Positions 15,001-32,335 of a stretch of DNA of 64,000 nt are shown here, in pieces. A model generated the notes under the pieces. The model was not told where the DNA came from and did no database searches. It saw only the letters and a list, made by a program, of their open reading frames with translations. Origin of the DNA: Ficedula albicollis (lineage: Eukaryota > Chordata > Aves > Passeriformes > Muscicapidae); assembly GCF_000247815.1 (NCBI RefSeq), contig NC_021678.1:12173322-12237321 (forward strand). The letters are read 5' to 3'. Every line of letters starts with the position of its first letter. Within the stretch, counting starts at the first letter, position 1. The translations under genes were made by a program, and so were the position numbers.

Positions 15001-18000
15001 TGTACCACTTTCCCTTCCCCTTGAAAATTTGAAAACAGAAAAGTAATCATTTAAGTAATCATTTCTTTAGCTGTGGGGTTTTATTTCATTTAATCTCTAT
15101 ACATACACATTTTTCCAGTATACACATTGAAACAACAGCCATTTGATTTCTTGTTAGTGATTCTACATTTTCTGTGAGTGTTTTGTCTTAAACAGTGGCT
15201 CATGCAGCAAGTTTGACTTAAATTAATGGCTTCCTGACTTTTGTTGAAATTCTTTTTGTGAATACTACTTTTCTGTAGTTTTTTTCCCTTTGGCAGCTGG
15301 CATGCAGCAATGATGCCCTATCAAAATAATCCCTAGCTGTAGAATGGCTTTAACACCACTTCTTACTACATTTTTAAAGACCTGAAATATTCCCAAAACT
15401 TGGAAACACCAATAGCATACATTGTATGGCTGCTACTGTGGGTTTTGTTTAAATACGGAATCAAACTTGTGGATGGAAACAAGGAACCAAAGCTATTTCA
15501 ATTCACACTCCATAATTTCATGTGATAGGAAGAGCAGATGTTTTCAGTGGCACCTCCAACCTTATGTTCCACAATGGCTTAGTAGGACTTGAAGATAAGA
15601 TCAGGGTATACAAGGTACCCTCATCAAAGTCCTGAAATCACAAGGCACCTCCACTAAAGGAAATCTTAGTGAGAAGAAAGCAGCAGGAATTCTCATGCTG
15701 CCTGTACTGCTTCATCATTTCCACAGGTGAGAGAAATCCCAGTTATGGGCAATCCTTGCTAATGCAGCCATCCTCTCTTCGGTGTTGCTTCTTTGTGTGG
15801 TATTTTAGAATCAGTCCTTGGGGACTAAAGGGAGACTTTGTCTGGCCCTACAGAGCAGGGAACAGACAAGCAGAGCAACCATCCATCTCTGTCACAAATG
15901 ATGGAGATGGGAAAAAGTTAAAAAGTGATAAAAACAATCCCTTAGCCTGATATGAAACATCCATCCTCTCTTGTTTTAAATAGAACTGGAGGAAAGGGTA
16001 GAGAGGAGTGACTGATCTTTTAAAATATATGAACAATCTTTGTGCTGTTTTATAGAAATGTGGAAGACACATCTTGCTGGAGCTGAATTCATGTAGTTCA
16101 TGAAATATTTAGACATCTGTAGTGAGATTATTTTTCATGTTTTAATTTGAAAATCCTGTGCTTCTCAGTCTTTTTTACTGTTGAGACTACTGAAGAAGGT
16201 AGCTATTTCTCTGGGGAAAATATATGCGAAAAACCTGGCAGTCGGGCCCAACAGTACTTAAATTCCAAGTATTATAAAACATATGTAACAAGAAGGCTGT
16301 TGCTTTCTTTTCAAGGAAGCTGAACAATGAATCCCACCGGGCATTGATGGGAGTAGAGTCAAACTTGCCTCCATTTCAGTGGTTTTTATTCTGCCTTTGT
16401 GATATGAAATTAAGACCCAAGTTATACAAAATGCTCAAGAGGGAAACTCATGCAGCCTTCTCTGAGGGACCATTTACACACCATTTGTTGCCAGATTAGA
16501 ATCAGGGGCTCTTTGCTCCCTGACTCTCTCCTTCAATTTTATATTTCTGTTGTTATGTTTTTTCCTGGTACGTTTTAAATTGGTGTCCACTTCTTTAATT
16601 GTTTGGCTGCCAAAAATCAGCAATGAAGAGTTTGACTTCACAGCAAGATGCAGGCTTGTAGGAAAAGTGATAATGGTTTATGAGATATGTAAGACTTTTC
16701 TGCAAGACTGAGTCAAATTCTAAATGATCCAAGAGCATAGCAAAGCCATGGGACATTCATGGTGAAAATGCAGGATCCAACTTCAGCTGTGCTCCTTTGG
16801 CAGAAGTCAGAGCATTTATGAGTATCAGTCAAGCAGGGTAAGATCTGCCCCTTTTAAGTGGTCTTTAACCATTCACAAGTGGTGCTTGTTAACACAGAGG
16901 ACAGACTTCTGCTCTCCTGGAACAATACTGCAAGATAAAGCTGCTCCTCTGAAGTCAGTGGAGCTCCTCTGACTGCCAAGTGGTTTATGTCTAATCTAGT
17001 TCTGTACATTTTCATTTGATGGTAAGATTTCTTCTTCAGGATTTGTTTTCATTCAAAGTGTGAATAGAAAACAGTTGGCACATTGAAGATTTCTCATGCA
17101 TATTTAAAAAACCATGCTTGTCATCAAAATATTCAACAGTAATATCAATATTGCAATACTTGGTATACCATAATGTTGGAATCCAAAGAAATTGAAATGA
17201 GTCAGCATGAAATGTTTTCCTCTTATCAAAATAAATTAGAGTATTGAAATAATGCACTTCTGCTCTCTGCCTTTGAAAATGTCATTGAAATCACCACATT
17301 CTCACAAAATATTTGGATTTCCCTTTCCAACTAAGAAATGCATGTTGTATGCTCTCCATCAGGTGAGCTGACTGAGAGAGGCAGAAGGAGAGGATAAACT
17401 GGGCTGTCTAGATTTACATAGGAGTAAGAGAGAGCAGGCAAGTGCTCTGTGGTGTGTGCTGGTGGGTGTTAATTCACATATACCTGCTTAGAGAGATCTG
17501 TGGGCAGCTCTGAACATTGTGATGTGTCCAATTGCTTTCTGTATGAGTAAAGAAGAATATGAATACTTGAAAAGCCGAAGCCTTCACTGGAGTAGAAAAG
17601 CCAGCCCTACTACAAAGAAATTCTTGTGCCTCTAATTACCCTTCTTCACCTATAGGTGGAATTTCCACTCCAACAGCTTTAGCAAGGAGCCTGTCAGCCT
17701 GGGAGGAGATTTCTGTTTGTCTTTGTACAGCAAACACTGGCTCTGTTGTGCAGCGCCGGTTTCTGATTCTAATGATTTCCTGAATTCATTCTCTTTCGTA
17801 CCTCAGGGAAGGAAGAAGTGATCCTCTTGAAAATTCAGATAATTGCTTTTATTTGATTTTTATTAAACCTCATTCAAGAATAATATGATGGCTTTTTTTA
17901 TTACATTGTTCATCACTGTGGCATTTTAAAATTTGCTTTTCTAAAAGGAAGAATTTACTAAGTCAAAGATTTAATTATATGATTTTTGCTGAAAGAAAAC

Positions 18001-18059
18001 TGGGAAATCTTTTTGAGGTTTGTTTTGATTTCAAAGACTTTTGTAATATTGGTGTCTAT
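15001..18059. other. Noncoding DNA, nothing recognised
   Basis: AT-moderate unique sequence with only short random frames. A 12-base doublet (AAGTAATCATTT repeated) is at 15041-15065. No transposon signature, CpG cluster or structured RNA was noticed. Confidence 0.6.
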
Positions 18060-18530
18060 CTGCTATCTCTACTTCCTCTCTTTCACAGCCCAGGCTCCTT
18101 CCCCAGCCCCAGCCAGCAGCCCATGCTGTGGTTTATTGTGTGTACATCTGGAGCTGGCTGTGCTGGGCTGCTGCTGAGGGGAGGCAGTGCAAGGGTCTTT
18201 CTCTTTCTCCCCTGCTGTGGCTCACTCACATTGCCTGGGAGATGCTGATAGCAGCTCTGGGGAAACTGCAGACTCCAGCTCCACGGGGAGATAAGCACGG
18301 GGTCAGGCACAGAGCTGCCATGGGGTTATCCCACCACAAAGCAGGAGCGAAGCCTCCCTCTCTGAGGGAGCTTTGGCTTAGTCACGGGCTCTGGGGTGGC
18401 CGCTCTGCCTTCCTGCTGGAGAGCAGGCACGTGGGGCACAGTCCTGCTCCTTCCTTCCTTCCTTGCTTTCTTTCCCCCTCCCTCCATCCCTGCAAATCTC
18501 TTCTGTAGCTGATGTTACAGGTATTATTCT
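18060..18530. other. GC-richer noncoding patch with a short CTTC repeat
   Basis: Base composition rises in GC compared with both flanks, and overlapping open frames on both strands (up to 126 codons) follow from that. A short (CTTC)n-like tract is at 18448-18480. No recognisable protein; CpG is not particularly enriched, so this is not a strong promoter candidate. Confidence 0.5.
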
Positions 18531-21500
18531 CATTGTATACACAGGGTGACTGATGAAGAGAAGCAAAATGTTCTGCACTGAGGAGAAATAAAAGTAGAGA
18601 AAATTCAGGACCGACCACTTCGTGTTGCTTACTTACAGTAAAGAATATGGGGTTGGGAAATTTAATCTATTGACCTCTTTGCTGCCAGTGTGGCATCATC
18701 CACTCTCCTTTAATGAGTCACACACAGAGCTACTTGATGTGTAGTTTTATGAGAGCTATAAGAGTTGGTAATTTAAAGGTAAGTGTTTAGGAACATGAGA
18801 TTTTCATATACTTTTAAAGCAAGTTTTCCCCTTTTTCCATTTTATCACAGGAAATGACATCTCAAAACACTGTGAAGACTTTGTAAAAGCCTCTTTTTAC
18901 ATGCAAAAAATTTTTAACAAGAATCCAGTCATCTTAGTTAATCCCTTTAAACCGTGTCAATATTTACTTTTAAGTGGAGTTTCAAATACTCAATGAGCTG
19001 CACTCTTATTTTAATCAGGACAATTCCCATTGACTGAGAATTATAGCTAAATACTGCTGAGGTTTACCTGGGTCCTCATAGTTACAACTGGTGATGGCAG
19101 TAAGGATGATGGGATGTTTGTTGTTAGCATATGCATCTGTCCATGAATAAGTGGGTCCCCCAGGACTGCTTTTAGTCAGCTGCTGGGCTCCTGTCACATC
19201 TGTGATGTTCTGTACCCCCCACAAGGTTTCCAGAAGGGCCCATGGTCATTAAAATAATCAGCATGGGACTTACAAAACACCACATTCACCCTTGTCTGTT
19301 CATTCATGTCTTTTGGGAAGAAATGTGGCAATTGGGCAACAGCTTGACCCCTGCTCAGAAGGGTGACAGAGAGGACCAGTCACAACCCCCAGCACCCTGT
19401 AGAGGGTTATGTGCCCTGAATGAGCAGCTGATCCCCATCCAAGGGCACAGTTTTGTTACTGAAAGCCTGTAAATACAGACAGGACTTCAACAGCTCTTAG
19501 AGGACAATGGGCAGCTACAGTTGCTTCAGCATAGGTGTCTTTGACAGAGCTAAAGACCCTTACTAAGCACTGCAGCCACTTCCCATGGTTATCTGCAACC
19601 TATAATTTGTGAGAAGCATATTTTTAATGTGACTGGCACATAGACTTTTGTTGCCTAATTTTGATGGAGTAATGACAACAGACTTTGCACTGCAGGACAA
19701 AAGACAGGCAGATGGAGCACCATTTCATTACACAGTTACCCTATTTCACCTTCCCTTTCTTGAGGCAAGGGACAGGTTATTTCATACCACACAAGGGAAC
19801 TGCTTGCCCTTGCTCTTCTCTGGTGGCAGATTTGGATCAGAGGAGAAGTTGCTTGGTCCAAGATGTGGCTGACATTACATTCCTTAAGGACAATGTGTCC
19901 TACTCACATTCTCAGTATTAATAAGAAATTTTTGTTCCATTTAAAGCTGGATTTTCCTTTGCTTTTTCTGTAACATGGAACAGAAAACAGCTGGTGTCTG
20001 TAATGGCTGAGAAGTTTAATTCATTAAGTCCTCTGTTACTGCAGTGACACAGGGTATTCACAGTACTCTGATGCCCTTCTTGTCTGTCTGTGATAAATCA
20101 TAAATCCTTGGCCTTTTTTTTTTTTAATAACTATAGTTCTTATTTATCGTGGATGACAAGCAGGAGGAAGCATTTCCATGGTGGAGGACATGGAGTCATG
20201 CAGAGGAGCCTTTCTTCATTAAATATCTCCCACACCATTGCAGGAGTCACTTTGGATGATTTGGGTGTCCCCTTGCAGTCCCACATCCCCAGGTAGGGAT
20301 GTGCCCTGTCTGGTAACATGGTAACAGAGAAAGGCCTGGCCTCAGTCTCGTGATCTTCAGTGGGGGACACCACAGGGATATGGAGAAGGCATTTAAATAA
20401 TTAAAATCTTGCCTGTCTCCTCAGGATAACGCCTGGCCTCTGACACCATGCTCCTTGTCATTTCCCTGACCATGTCATACTTGGTTGCACACTGTTTGCA
20501 CCTAATGTCAGTGAAACAAACCAAAAAGAAAATAAAGCTCTGGCAAAGATCAGAAGGTAGAGAGAGGTGAGTAAATATAAACAGTGAAGTGAAAGAATGT
20601 GACTGGAGAGCAGTGAATGCTGAATGGTGTGTTTCACAAGAATTTGAGCATGAGCTTCCCCAGGAAGCATCTCTGCACACACAGCTCTGCAACACAGCTC
20701 CTAAGTCTCCAGCTAGTCATCCTTTCCCTTCCAGATTAATACTCAGTTTAGGACATCTCAGCTTCTGCCTACTGCTGGCTCTAAGGTATTTATTTTCTGA
20801 GAGACTGACTTTCACATCATGTCATAAATTGCTGAGATATATGGGGCATGCAGAGAACTGTTGGGTACATTTCAACTAAGAAACCAGACTGGATCAATCT
20901 CTCTGCATAGTCATATTTCATTTTGTGAGTAGGAAAAGAAGATACAGATGATTTTTCTGCGTTTTTTCTCCACAAAGAGAGAAAAAAATGTGGTAACACC
21001 CTCTCTTTGCTTTTCATTTCCTTTCTACCGGTAGAAGTTTGCTAAAATTAAACATTTTCAGAAATATTTTAAGCTTAAATAACTTTAAAGTAGATCTGGA
21101 TCTGAAATTTAACTAAATCAGAAATGCAAGACCTTTTCTCACTGCGTTCTCCTGATGTTAAATATTCTTCATATTAGCATGATCCAGTATTCTGGGTTGT
21201 TGTGTCACCCCACAGAGTGGCTCTGGAGCCCCCATCCGCTGTCACAGCTGTGGCAGTTCATACCATATTGAGTTTCTTCCATGTTCTAACTGCTTTGCAG
21301 TATAAATGGGCAAAGGCACTACGTCTTTGCTTGGTCTCTTTGGAATCACTCAAAAATAAACCTGCACATATCAGATGAACCCTACATGTTTTGTCTCTCA
21401 GATTCTTCGCCATCTGGAACAGCTTCCTTAGGGCTTAAGAGTTTTTTCCTGGAGACCACCCCCCACCAGGCTACCGAAGCATGCTTGTCTCTTCCTCTCT

Positions 21501-21789
21501 CCTCCCCAAAAACTTCCTTTTGAACATTATGAGTCAGTTATACGTTTCCTTATTATTGTCTGTTCTCGTGGTTGGTCAGAGGACTGTCCTGTGTCAAAGT
21601 CTGTTTGCTGTCCTTTAGCAGGGCTTGAATAGGTGACAATCCATTCCAGGGTGCAGTGGATCCCCAGCCATGCTGACATTTAGGAGAGCACAGCAGCTCT
21701 GCAGCAAATCTCTCCACCATTCCCATTTATCCTGTGCTGGTTTCATTTCCTGTTTTGATGCATATGAATTGTATTCCTTGTGAAGGAAA
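18531..21789. other. Noncoding DNA, nothing recognised
   Basis: Unique sequence with scattered frames under about 100 codons on both strands. A T run lies at 20115-20125. I see no splice-bounded exon, transposon end or RNA gene. Confidence 0.6.
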
Positions 21790-21978
21790 CTAAACCAAAA
21801 GTTCTACTTGAGGTACCCACCAATGGTGCTTCAGTCCCTTTAGAGAGAAAGAGGTCCATGGCCTACACTTAAACCGCATGGATCCTAAACCAAAAGTTCT
21901 ACTTGAGGTACCTACCAATGGTGCTTCAATCCCTTCAGAGAGAAAAAGGTCCATGGCCTACACTTAAACCGCATGGAT
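21790..21978. repeat. Tandem duplication, 95-base unit, two copies
   Basis: Two adjacent copies with an exact 95-base period and no indels. Both carry TAAACCAAAAGTTCTACTTG and GGCCTACACTTAAACCGC. They differ at about four positions, nearly all transitions, so the duplication is not brand new. No known repeat family is recognised. Confidence 0.95.
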
Positions 21979-22179
21979 TTGGGATGTCCAGTCCTGTAAA
22001 TCAAACTAAATGCAGTCTGAAGTGAAATGCCAAGTCACATGCACTCTAAACGTGACTGTGAGCCCTCCCAGCCAGCTGCACTGTCCTGCAGCTCTGCTCT
22101 AACTGTGCCTAATGGCTCACTAATGTAGGCAGAGGCGCATAAAAGGAACAGCAGTTTTATATCATCAGCTTCCTAAAAT

Positions 22180-22740
22180 CAATGAGTTCATGAGTTTCTG
22201 AGATCATTTAAGCTCCTGACTTATATCTTCAGGCAGCCAGCGATATACAAATTTTACAGTACCTGCAGAGCTGAATTTGTTGGATGGTGTTACAATAATT
22301 AATGGATTTGTAAGTGATAAAAAGATGGGGTGAGCAGAGAAATCATCTATGCGTATTTCACCTATTGGGAGCTATGATTAAGTCCTTGAAGCTTTGAGAT
22401 GTGGTCAGGCTGCAGAGCAGTTTAGGATAACAAGTGAGGACTGTTATCAGGTCCAATTACTCTCTAAAGGAAATTAAGAGAGGCAGAATATAATTACTTG
22501 AACTGGAATGTAGCCAGGGTGTTGGGATGATCATTTGCTATATGACCATTAATGACTGTGGTAGAAAACTGTGGATTTAATGCCATGAGGTAAATATTCA
22601 CTCTCACCAAGGAGTCTGCTCGTTAAGTATAATATGGATGCAGTCATAAAAGAATGTTAATTGAATCCTGTGTTTGGGTGAGCATACATCTTCTGAAACC
22701 AAATATCAGCATTAACATCACTCAAAATACATAGCAATGC
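22180..22740. promoter_or_regulatory. Candidate conserved noncoding element(s)
   Basis: A long, repeat-free, AT-rich stretch has many TAAT or ATTA cores (ACAATAATTAATGG near 22292, ATATAATTACTTG near 22488, ATGTTAATTGAATC near 22653), with no open frame. The texture resembles clustered conserved enhancers. It is inferred from composition and motif density only. Confidence 0.3.
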
Positions 22741-25700
22741 TGTTTAACATCTGTTGGGGATAGGGAATCAAAAGGGCTCTCGATCATTTTTTTTGGTTCT
22801 GATGATAAGATGAAATTTCCATAGTTAGTGCAGACTGGCCTCTTTCAGAAACTACAGAAGCAAACATACAGGGATGCAAGCAAAACTGCTAAACAGCATG
22901 GACTTAAGGAATGGCTTATCAGAAATACAGATACAAAAATAAGATTTTGTGATTTCATGGAAGCCAGAGTGTTTACCAAATGATGTGCTACTGTGCCTTT
23001 TGTCCTTCTTCTGTCCTGAAATAACAAGATTTTGTATGTCAGTAGTCTTTCATGCATTTAGATTACCCTTCAATTGGGTTTCATAGTACTCCAGAACAGA
23101 AGGATAAACACTATATGATAATTGCTTTACCTTTTACTGCAGTGCAGCAGATACATAACCACATTATCGGTAGAGGTGTGAAAAAAAATCAGTGCTTGAC
23201 AATGCTTCAGGAGTTTGAGATGGTGAGAACCCAGTTTATGCTTTAAATATTTGAGAACAAAAGCTTTGGTCCTATGATTGTTTCTGTGCAACACTTAGGT
23301 CATCAGCTACCAAGATGGTTACATGCATCTTTTTTACCCAACCCAGCAGTTCATATCAATACCTGTTAGGATGCTGAGCACTCCAGCAGTTGCCAGACTT
23401 TGAAAACTTTTAAAATACTTTTCCAGTGGGAGGTGGTTTGCTTAATTAGTGCCCACAGTGGCCAGGGCCACTTCACAGTTCACCTGAAGAATCTGGAATG
23501 TGTACCTGCTCTGTGTCTCTCTTCACATAATGCACAGGTTCAGTCAGAAAGGTCCCTCTGCTGAAACAGGTGAGCTGTATCCACAGATACTCCTACAAAA
23601 AGAGCTTAGAAGAGGCATCTCTGAGTCTTTATCAGCTTGAGGGAGATCCTGAAATAATGTAATTCAGGTACAAAACTAAATCCTAATATCTACTAACATA
23701 GTTTATTTCAAGTTTCTTTCCTTTAGTAGACCTGAATTTACTCAAGAGGCTCCTGTGCTTGGTAATTTTTTGCAAGGAAATCTTGGAAGACTGTGAAAAA
23801 TGTTAAATACAGCTTGTGAAGCTTGTTGGTAAAGAACTGGCCTCTTAAAAATGCAAGAGACTTGATCCAAAACTTGCTCAATTCCATGGCATAGTCTCCT
23901 TCACATAGCAGGTGAGGATTTTTTGGAAGCTGATGAGCTTGCAGAAAGGTTCATCCAAACCCAGAGAAAATGGTAAAGACATTTGTGAATGAGGAGAGGG
24001 GAGAGAGAGAAATAGCAGTCTCTCCTCTTACTGCTTTCCTGAAAGTCCCACAAGCCTTTTTGTGCTTCTGGAAGAGCCAGAGGTTAGAGACCTGTTTGAT
24101 TCAAATCAAGAGAATCTTGTTAAAAATATTCAAGCCTCTGAGAGAGCTGCTTACATTAGCATGATTATTTAGTCTGGAAAAAGGACTTCATTGCAGTCAT
24201 CTTGGGGAGGCCCAGAGTGCCAGCTGCAGCTCCTGTGAAAGGAAATTCCAGGCAGCACAGAGTGCTCCTGTTCCCATTGCCCAGTTGGCTGCCCTGGCCA
24301 AGGCTTCTGGAGGCTTCGAGTTCCTCTCACCTACTGCTGTTCTACAGTCAGAAGGCTGCTGTCACAAACACACATCCTTTCTGAGAGAAAGGACCAGGCC
24401 TGCCTGCTGAGGCACCACTGACAACTTTAATAACTTATCTGGCAGAGGACAACCAGAAGAAACCGGATCTGGAACTGGCAAAGGGACCTCAAGGTCAGCC
24501 CTATTTCAGCACATTGCATTTCATAATGGAATGTGAACAATAAATCCCATCGTGTCTTTAATAATTCAATAGTTAGCAAGCTGGGAGAGGAGAAAGTCTG
24601 TGGGGTAGTGCATCAAGTTTTGTGCCATTCTCTTACTTCTGAGCCTGTAAAGGCAGCTAACAGCACTTAACCTAACACTGCTGCTATTGCTACACAGGAA
24701 AACATTCATTAAACTGCATAACTCTGAGAAGAAAACCCTTAATTCATCAAGCCATGTACATCAAAGGAGGATCTTTTATAACATCATTACATGAAGGGTA
24801 TGATTTTTTCCTTTTTAACTGAAACTATGACAGATCAGTCCCTCAGGCACCTTCTAACGGTGGTGGCCATGCCACAGGTTGTGAAGGATTTTATTGACCA
24901 TGAGGCCTTTCATACCACTGCCTGGAATGAAGAGGAACTTTATTCCAGCAGAAATACACAGGATATAGTGAGCAAACATGGGCGCTGAAACATGCTGCCT
25001 TGTGCAGAAAAGAACCTCCTGTGTCTCCTCTGCAGTAAGTTAACTGCTCCATGGAGCATCTCTGATGTTTGGTGGTGCTGGATGCTGTGCATGGGCAGCT
25101 GGCATGCAGGCATGTTCCCTGGTACCTGTCAGAATATGAGTTAGTGAGAAGCAGATGAGGATATAAGACTTGGGCAGGTGGGTTGGCTAGAAGGAGGAGT
25201 TTTACATGTCACTGTAGTTCCCAAATTTCCTGCTCAGAGCAGCTGAGAAGGAGGCATCTGACTCTTTAAACAGGTAAAAGCATATAGAAAATTTCTTCTT
25301 CCACGTACTTCTCCTATGAGTTTCCAAAGGTGTTCTGTTTTCCTTCTGCTCTATTGCAGTACCCATAATGAGGCCTTGGAACAAAGCCACAGTTCCAGTC
25401 TTTATTTCTAGCCTCCTGGTAAAGATCCATAAATAAAGTAAACCTCCTTATGGCAGAGTCATCTTCAAGAATGCCTCAACATGAATAAACTTCTATAACA
25501 AAACTATAACCCTTTCCCTGCAACTCAAATGAAGCCCATCTGATTTATATCTTTTGTTATTATCATTATGGACCACACTGAGAGTGACCAGGTTCCCTGT
25601 TTCCTGGCAGATAAAACACCCAGTGTACAAGAGATAGCAAGAGATAGGAAAACCAAATAGGAAGTAACATTTAAGTTTGGTTTTAAAATTAAGATGCAAA

Positions 25701-27049
25701 TCTGCTGCACAAATATCCTACAGCAGGCAAGTCCAAAGGGAGCATGTTTCATTTTGGATCAGCTTAAATTTCTTAAACTAACTTCACTGACATTTGTCTT
25801 GTGCCGGTTAATTTACTTATGTCTGCTTTACATGCTCACACTAAGCATAGATAAAGTTCTCCACACAAAGGTTTATGCTCACATGACAAATCTTAGGCTG
25901 TAAGAGAAATGTTTTTGTACCACAACTGGCCCTGTGCACCAGTCCTGTGCACGGTTATTTGTTCTTGGCGGAACGTTTGCTGTGTCACAGGCAGGCTGCG
26001 AGGAAAACGGGAATAAGCCTTTTGCCAAGGGAGATGCAGAGCAGACTTGAACAGCTGAAGGGAGGAATGGAGGCAGTTAAAACCTTGTGGGCAATTTTTA
26101 GCTGATCCTGTCTTTCTGTTACCAGAAAACACTAATTTAAAATATTTAGTTAATATGGGTATTAAAAATATAGAGGGATTTCAACACCCTGTGAAACTCT
26201 TAGTGATATTAAGAGCAGAAGAGTAAAGTTACTGTAGAAAGTTAATCCAAAAATTTGTAGGGATTTTCCCCCCCAAAAATTATCTTGCTCTAATCAGTTC
26301 TAATTCTCTCTTTCTTTGTAATGGAGAAAGAATGAGTTTTGTGGAGTATTTTGAGAAAGGTATAAGTTCTCAGTATCCCTTCTCAATCCTCCCACACCCC
26401 AAAAAATGTCTTTACTTGGAGAGTCACATAATTCACTTATCAAAAAGAAGAAGTTAGAGTCCCCATTTCTGATACAGCCTTTCATCCAGTGTATCACAGT
26501 TCCTATCACTCCTTATGGCTGCTTCAGCCTTTCACAACAGATAGATAAAAATAAACACGTGCTTCTAGTTCTGCTTTCTAAGCCATTAGAAGAACACAGA
26601 AGCAGAACAATAACATCAATAGCTCAGCGTTTTTTTCCCTTGCACCGTCGTGATCAGAGTCTTTTGGGGAGCAGCAGCCACCAGGTCCCCATGACAGTGA
26701 CTGAGCAGGGTCTGCCAGGACAAGGGTCAGTCTCCCACCTTTGAGGGTGGAAGAATGGAAATGTAGAAAAAGCTCCTGCTTGTTTAAGGGCAGGAAGGAA
26801 CGCAATTTTTTTCTGTTCTAAAGCAAACTGCAATTTCAAGCTCCCTCTGAATACCTTTCAAGTACATCTGCTGTAAAGCCTTTGGAGCCACTGTTATTTA
26901 CAAAGTAGGAAAGTGCAACCAATGCAGATTATAAGAGCTCTTTTCCAAGAAGAAAGCAAGAAGTATGCACTCTTCCAGCATCCTACCAGGGCTAAAATTA
27001 TGGTGGTTGCACTTGTAGGCAGGCAAACAGTCATTTAGCATGGTACTTA
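22741..27049. other. Noncoding DNA, no gene supported
   Basis: Mostly unique sequence. The patch at 24190-24400 is GC-richer with a 60-codon frame. An AT-rich patch at 24510-24590 contains TTTAATAATTCAATAG and may be regulatory. The frames at 25893-26132 and 26406-26744 show no recognisable protein features. Confidence 0.55.
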
Positions 27050-27545
27050 GTACAGTCACGGTGCTTACAATGATTAATGGATAGGTTAATTTTCTCTATT
27101 TCATTTTAAATAAATAGCTCTTCTGGTTAGTTCTCTGCATATTATGCTTTGTGCATGCTATGTGCAAAGGCATCCTGGTATATACTGTCCCCAGGCACTA
27201 CAACACTTTCATTTCCCAAGTTTACTGCAATCTTGACCAAATGGAGCAAAGGAAATATGCATAATTTTTTCCTTTCCTAGTTATTGTTCCAGATGTTTTC
27301 ATTGCCATTATTTTTCCTTTCAGCTGAGTAAATCAAGTGGCTGGCACTTCTAGTCTTCTACCTGCACTTACAAGGTTACATTTCCTGAAAATATTGGCTA
27401 TCAGAATATTTGATTTTCAGTATTTAAATATATTTGGGCCAAATTCAGAACAGAAACAGAAAGTTATGTATCTGACTTAATGACTCAAATTTAATTTAAT
27501 TAATATGTGAATGAGCTGCATATATATATGAACTACGAAACCAGG
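27050..27545. promoter_or_regulatory. Candidate conserved noncoding element
   Basis: Repeat-free AT-rich sequence with octamer- and homeodomain-like words: ATATGCATAATT near 27255, GATTAATGGATAGGTTAATT near 27072 and a run of TTTAATTTAATTAAT near 27490. No open frame of note. It is an inference from motif density; no conservation data are available. Confidence 0.25.
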
Positions 27546-31979
<4,434 letters not shown>

Positions 31980-32335
31980 TATTTTAAGTAATTTTTTTGT
32001 GTAATTACTTTAAACTCACTCGGAGATTACTAATCTCAGAGGAATTTTAAGGGCATTGCTTTGAAAAATAGTGGTCACAAATTAATAAATGCAATGATTT
32101 AGGGGCCCTTCGCCCATTTTATTAACAGAATTCTAGAACAATTTATGTTAACATTTAATCACTCTTTAATTTTTTTAAGGCCATCATATGTTTTATGTGG
32201 GTGCTGAAACACAGAGCCTATATCAGAGTTTCTCCTGTTACCAGCACATGGACAGACATAGTGAAAAATAATTCTTTCATTTCAGGGCTTCATTTTCTGC
32301 ACTTTATTTCCAAATATCTTTTCCCTGTGGCATAA
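31980..32335. promoter_or_regulatory. Candidate enhancer with palindromic homeodomain-like site
   Basis: AT-rich, repeat-free sequence containing TGTAATTACTTTAAA (about 31999-32013), a perfect 15-base palindrome GAGATTACTAATCTC (32023-32037) and AACATTTAATCACTCTTTAAT near 32150-32170. GATTA/TAATC cores are bound by several homeodomain families; the palindromic arrangement would allow dimeric binding. Conservation and activity are not demonstrated. Confidence 0.3.
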
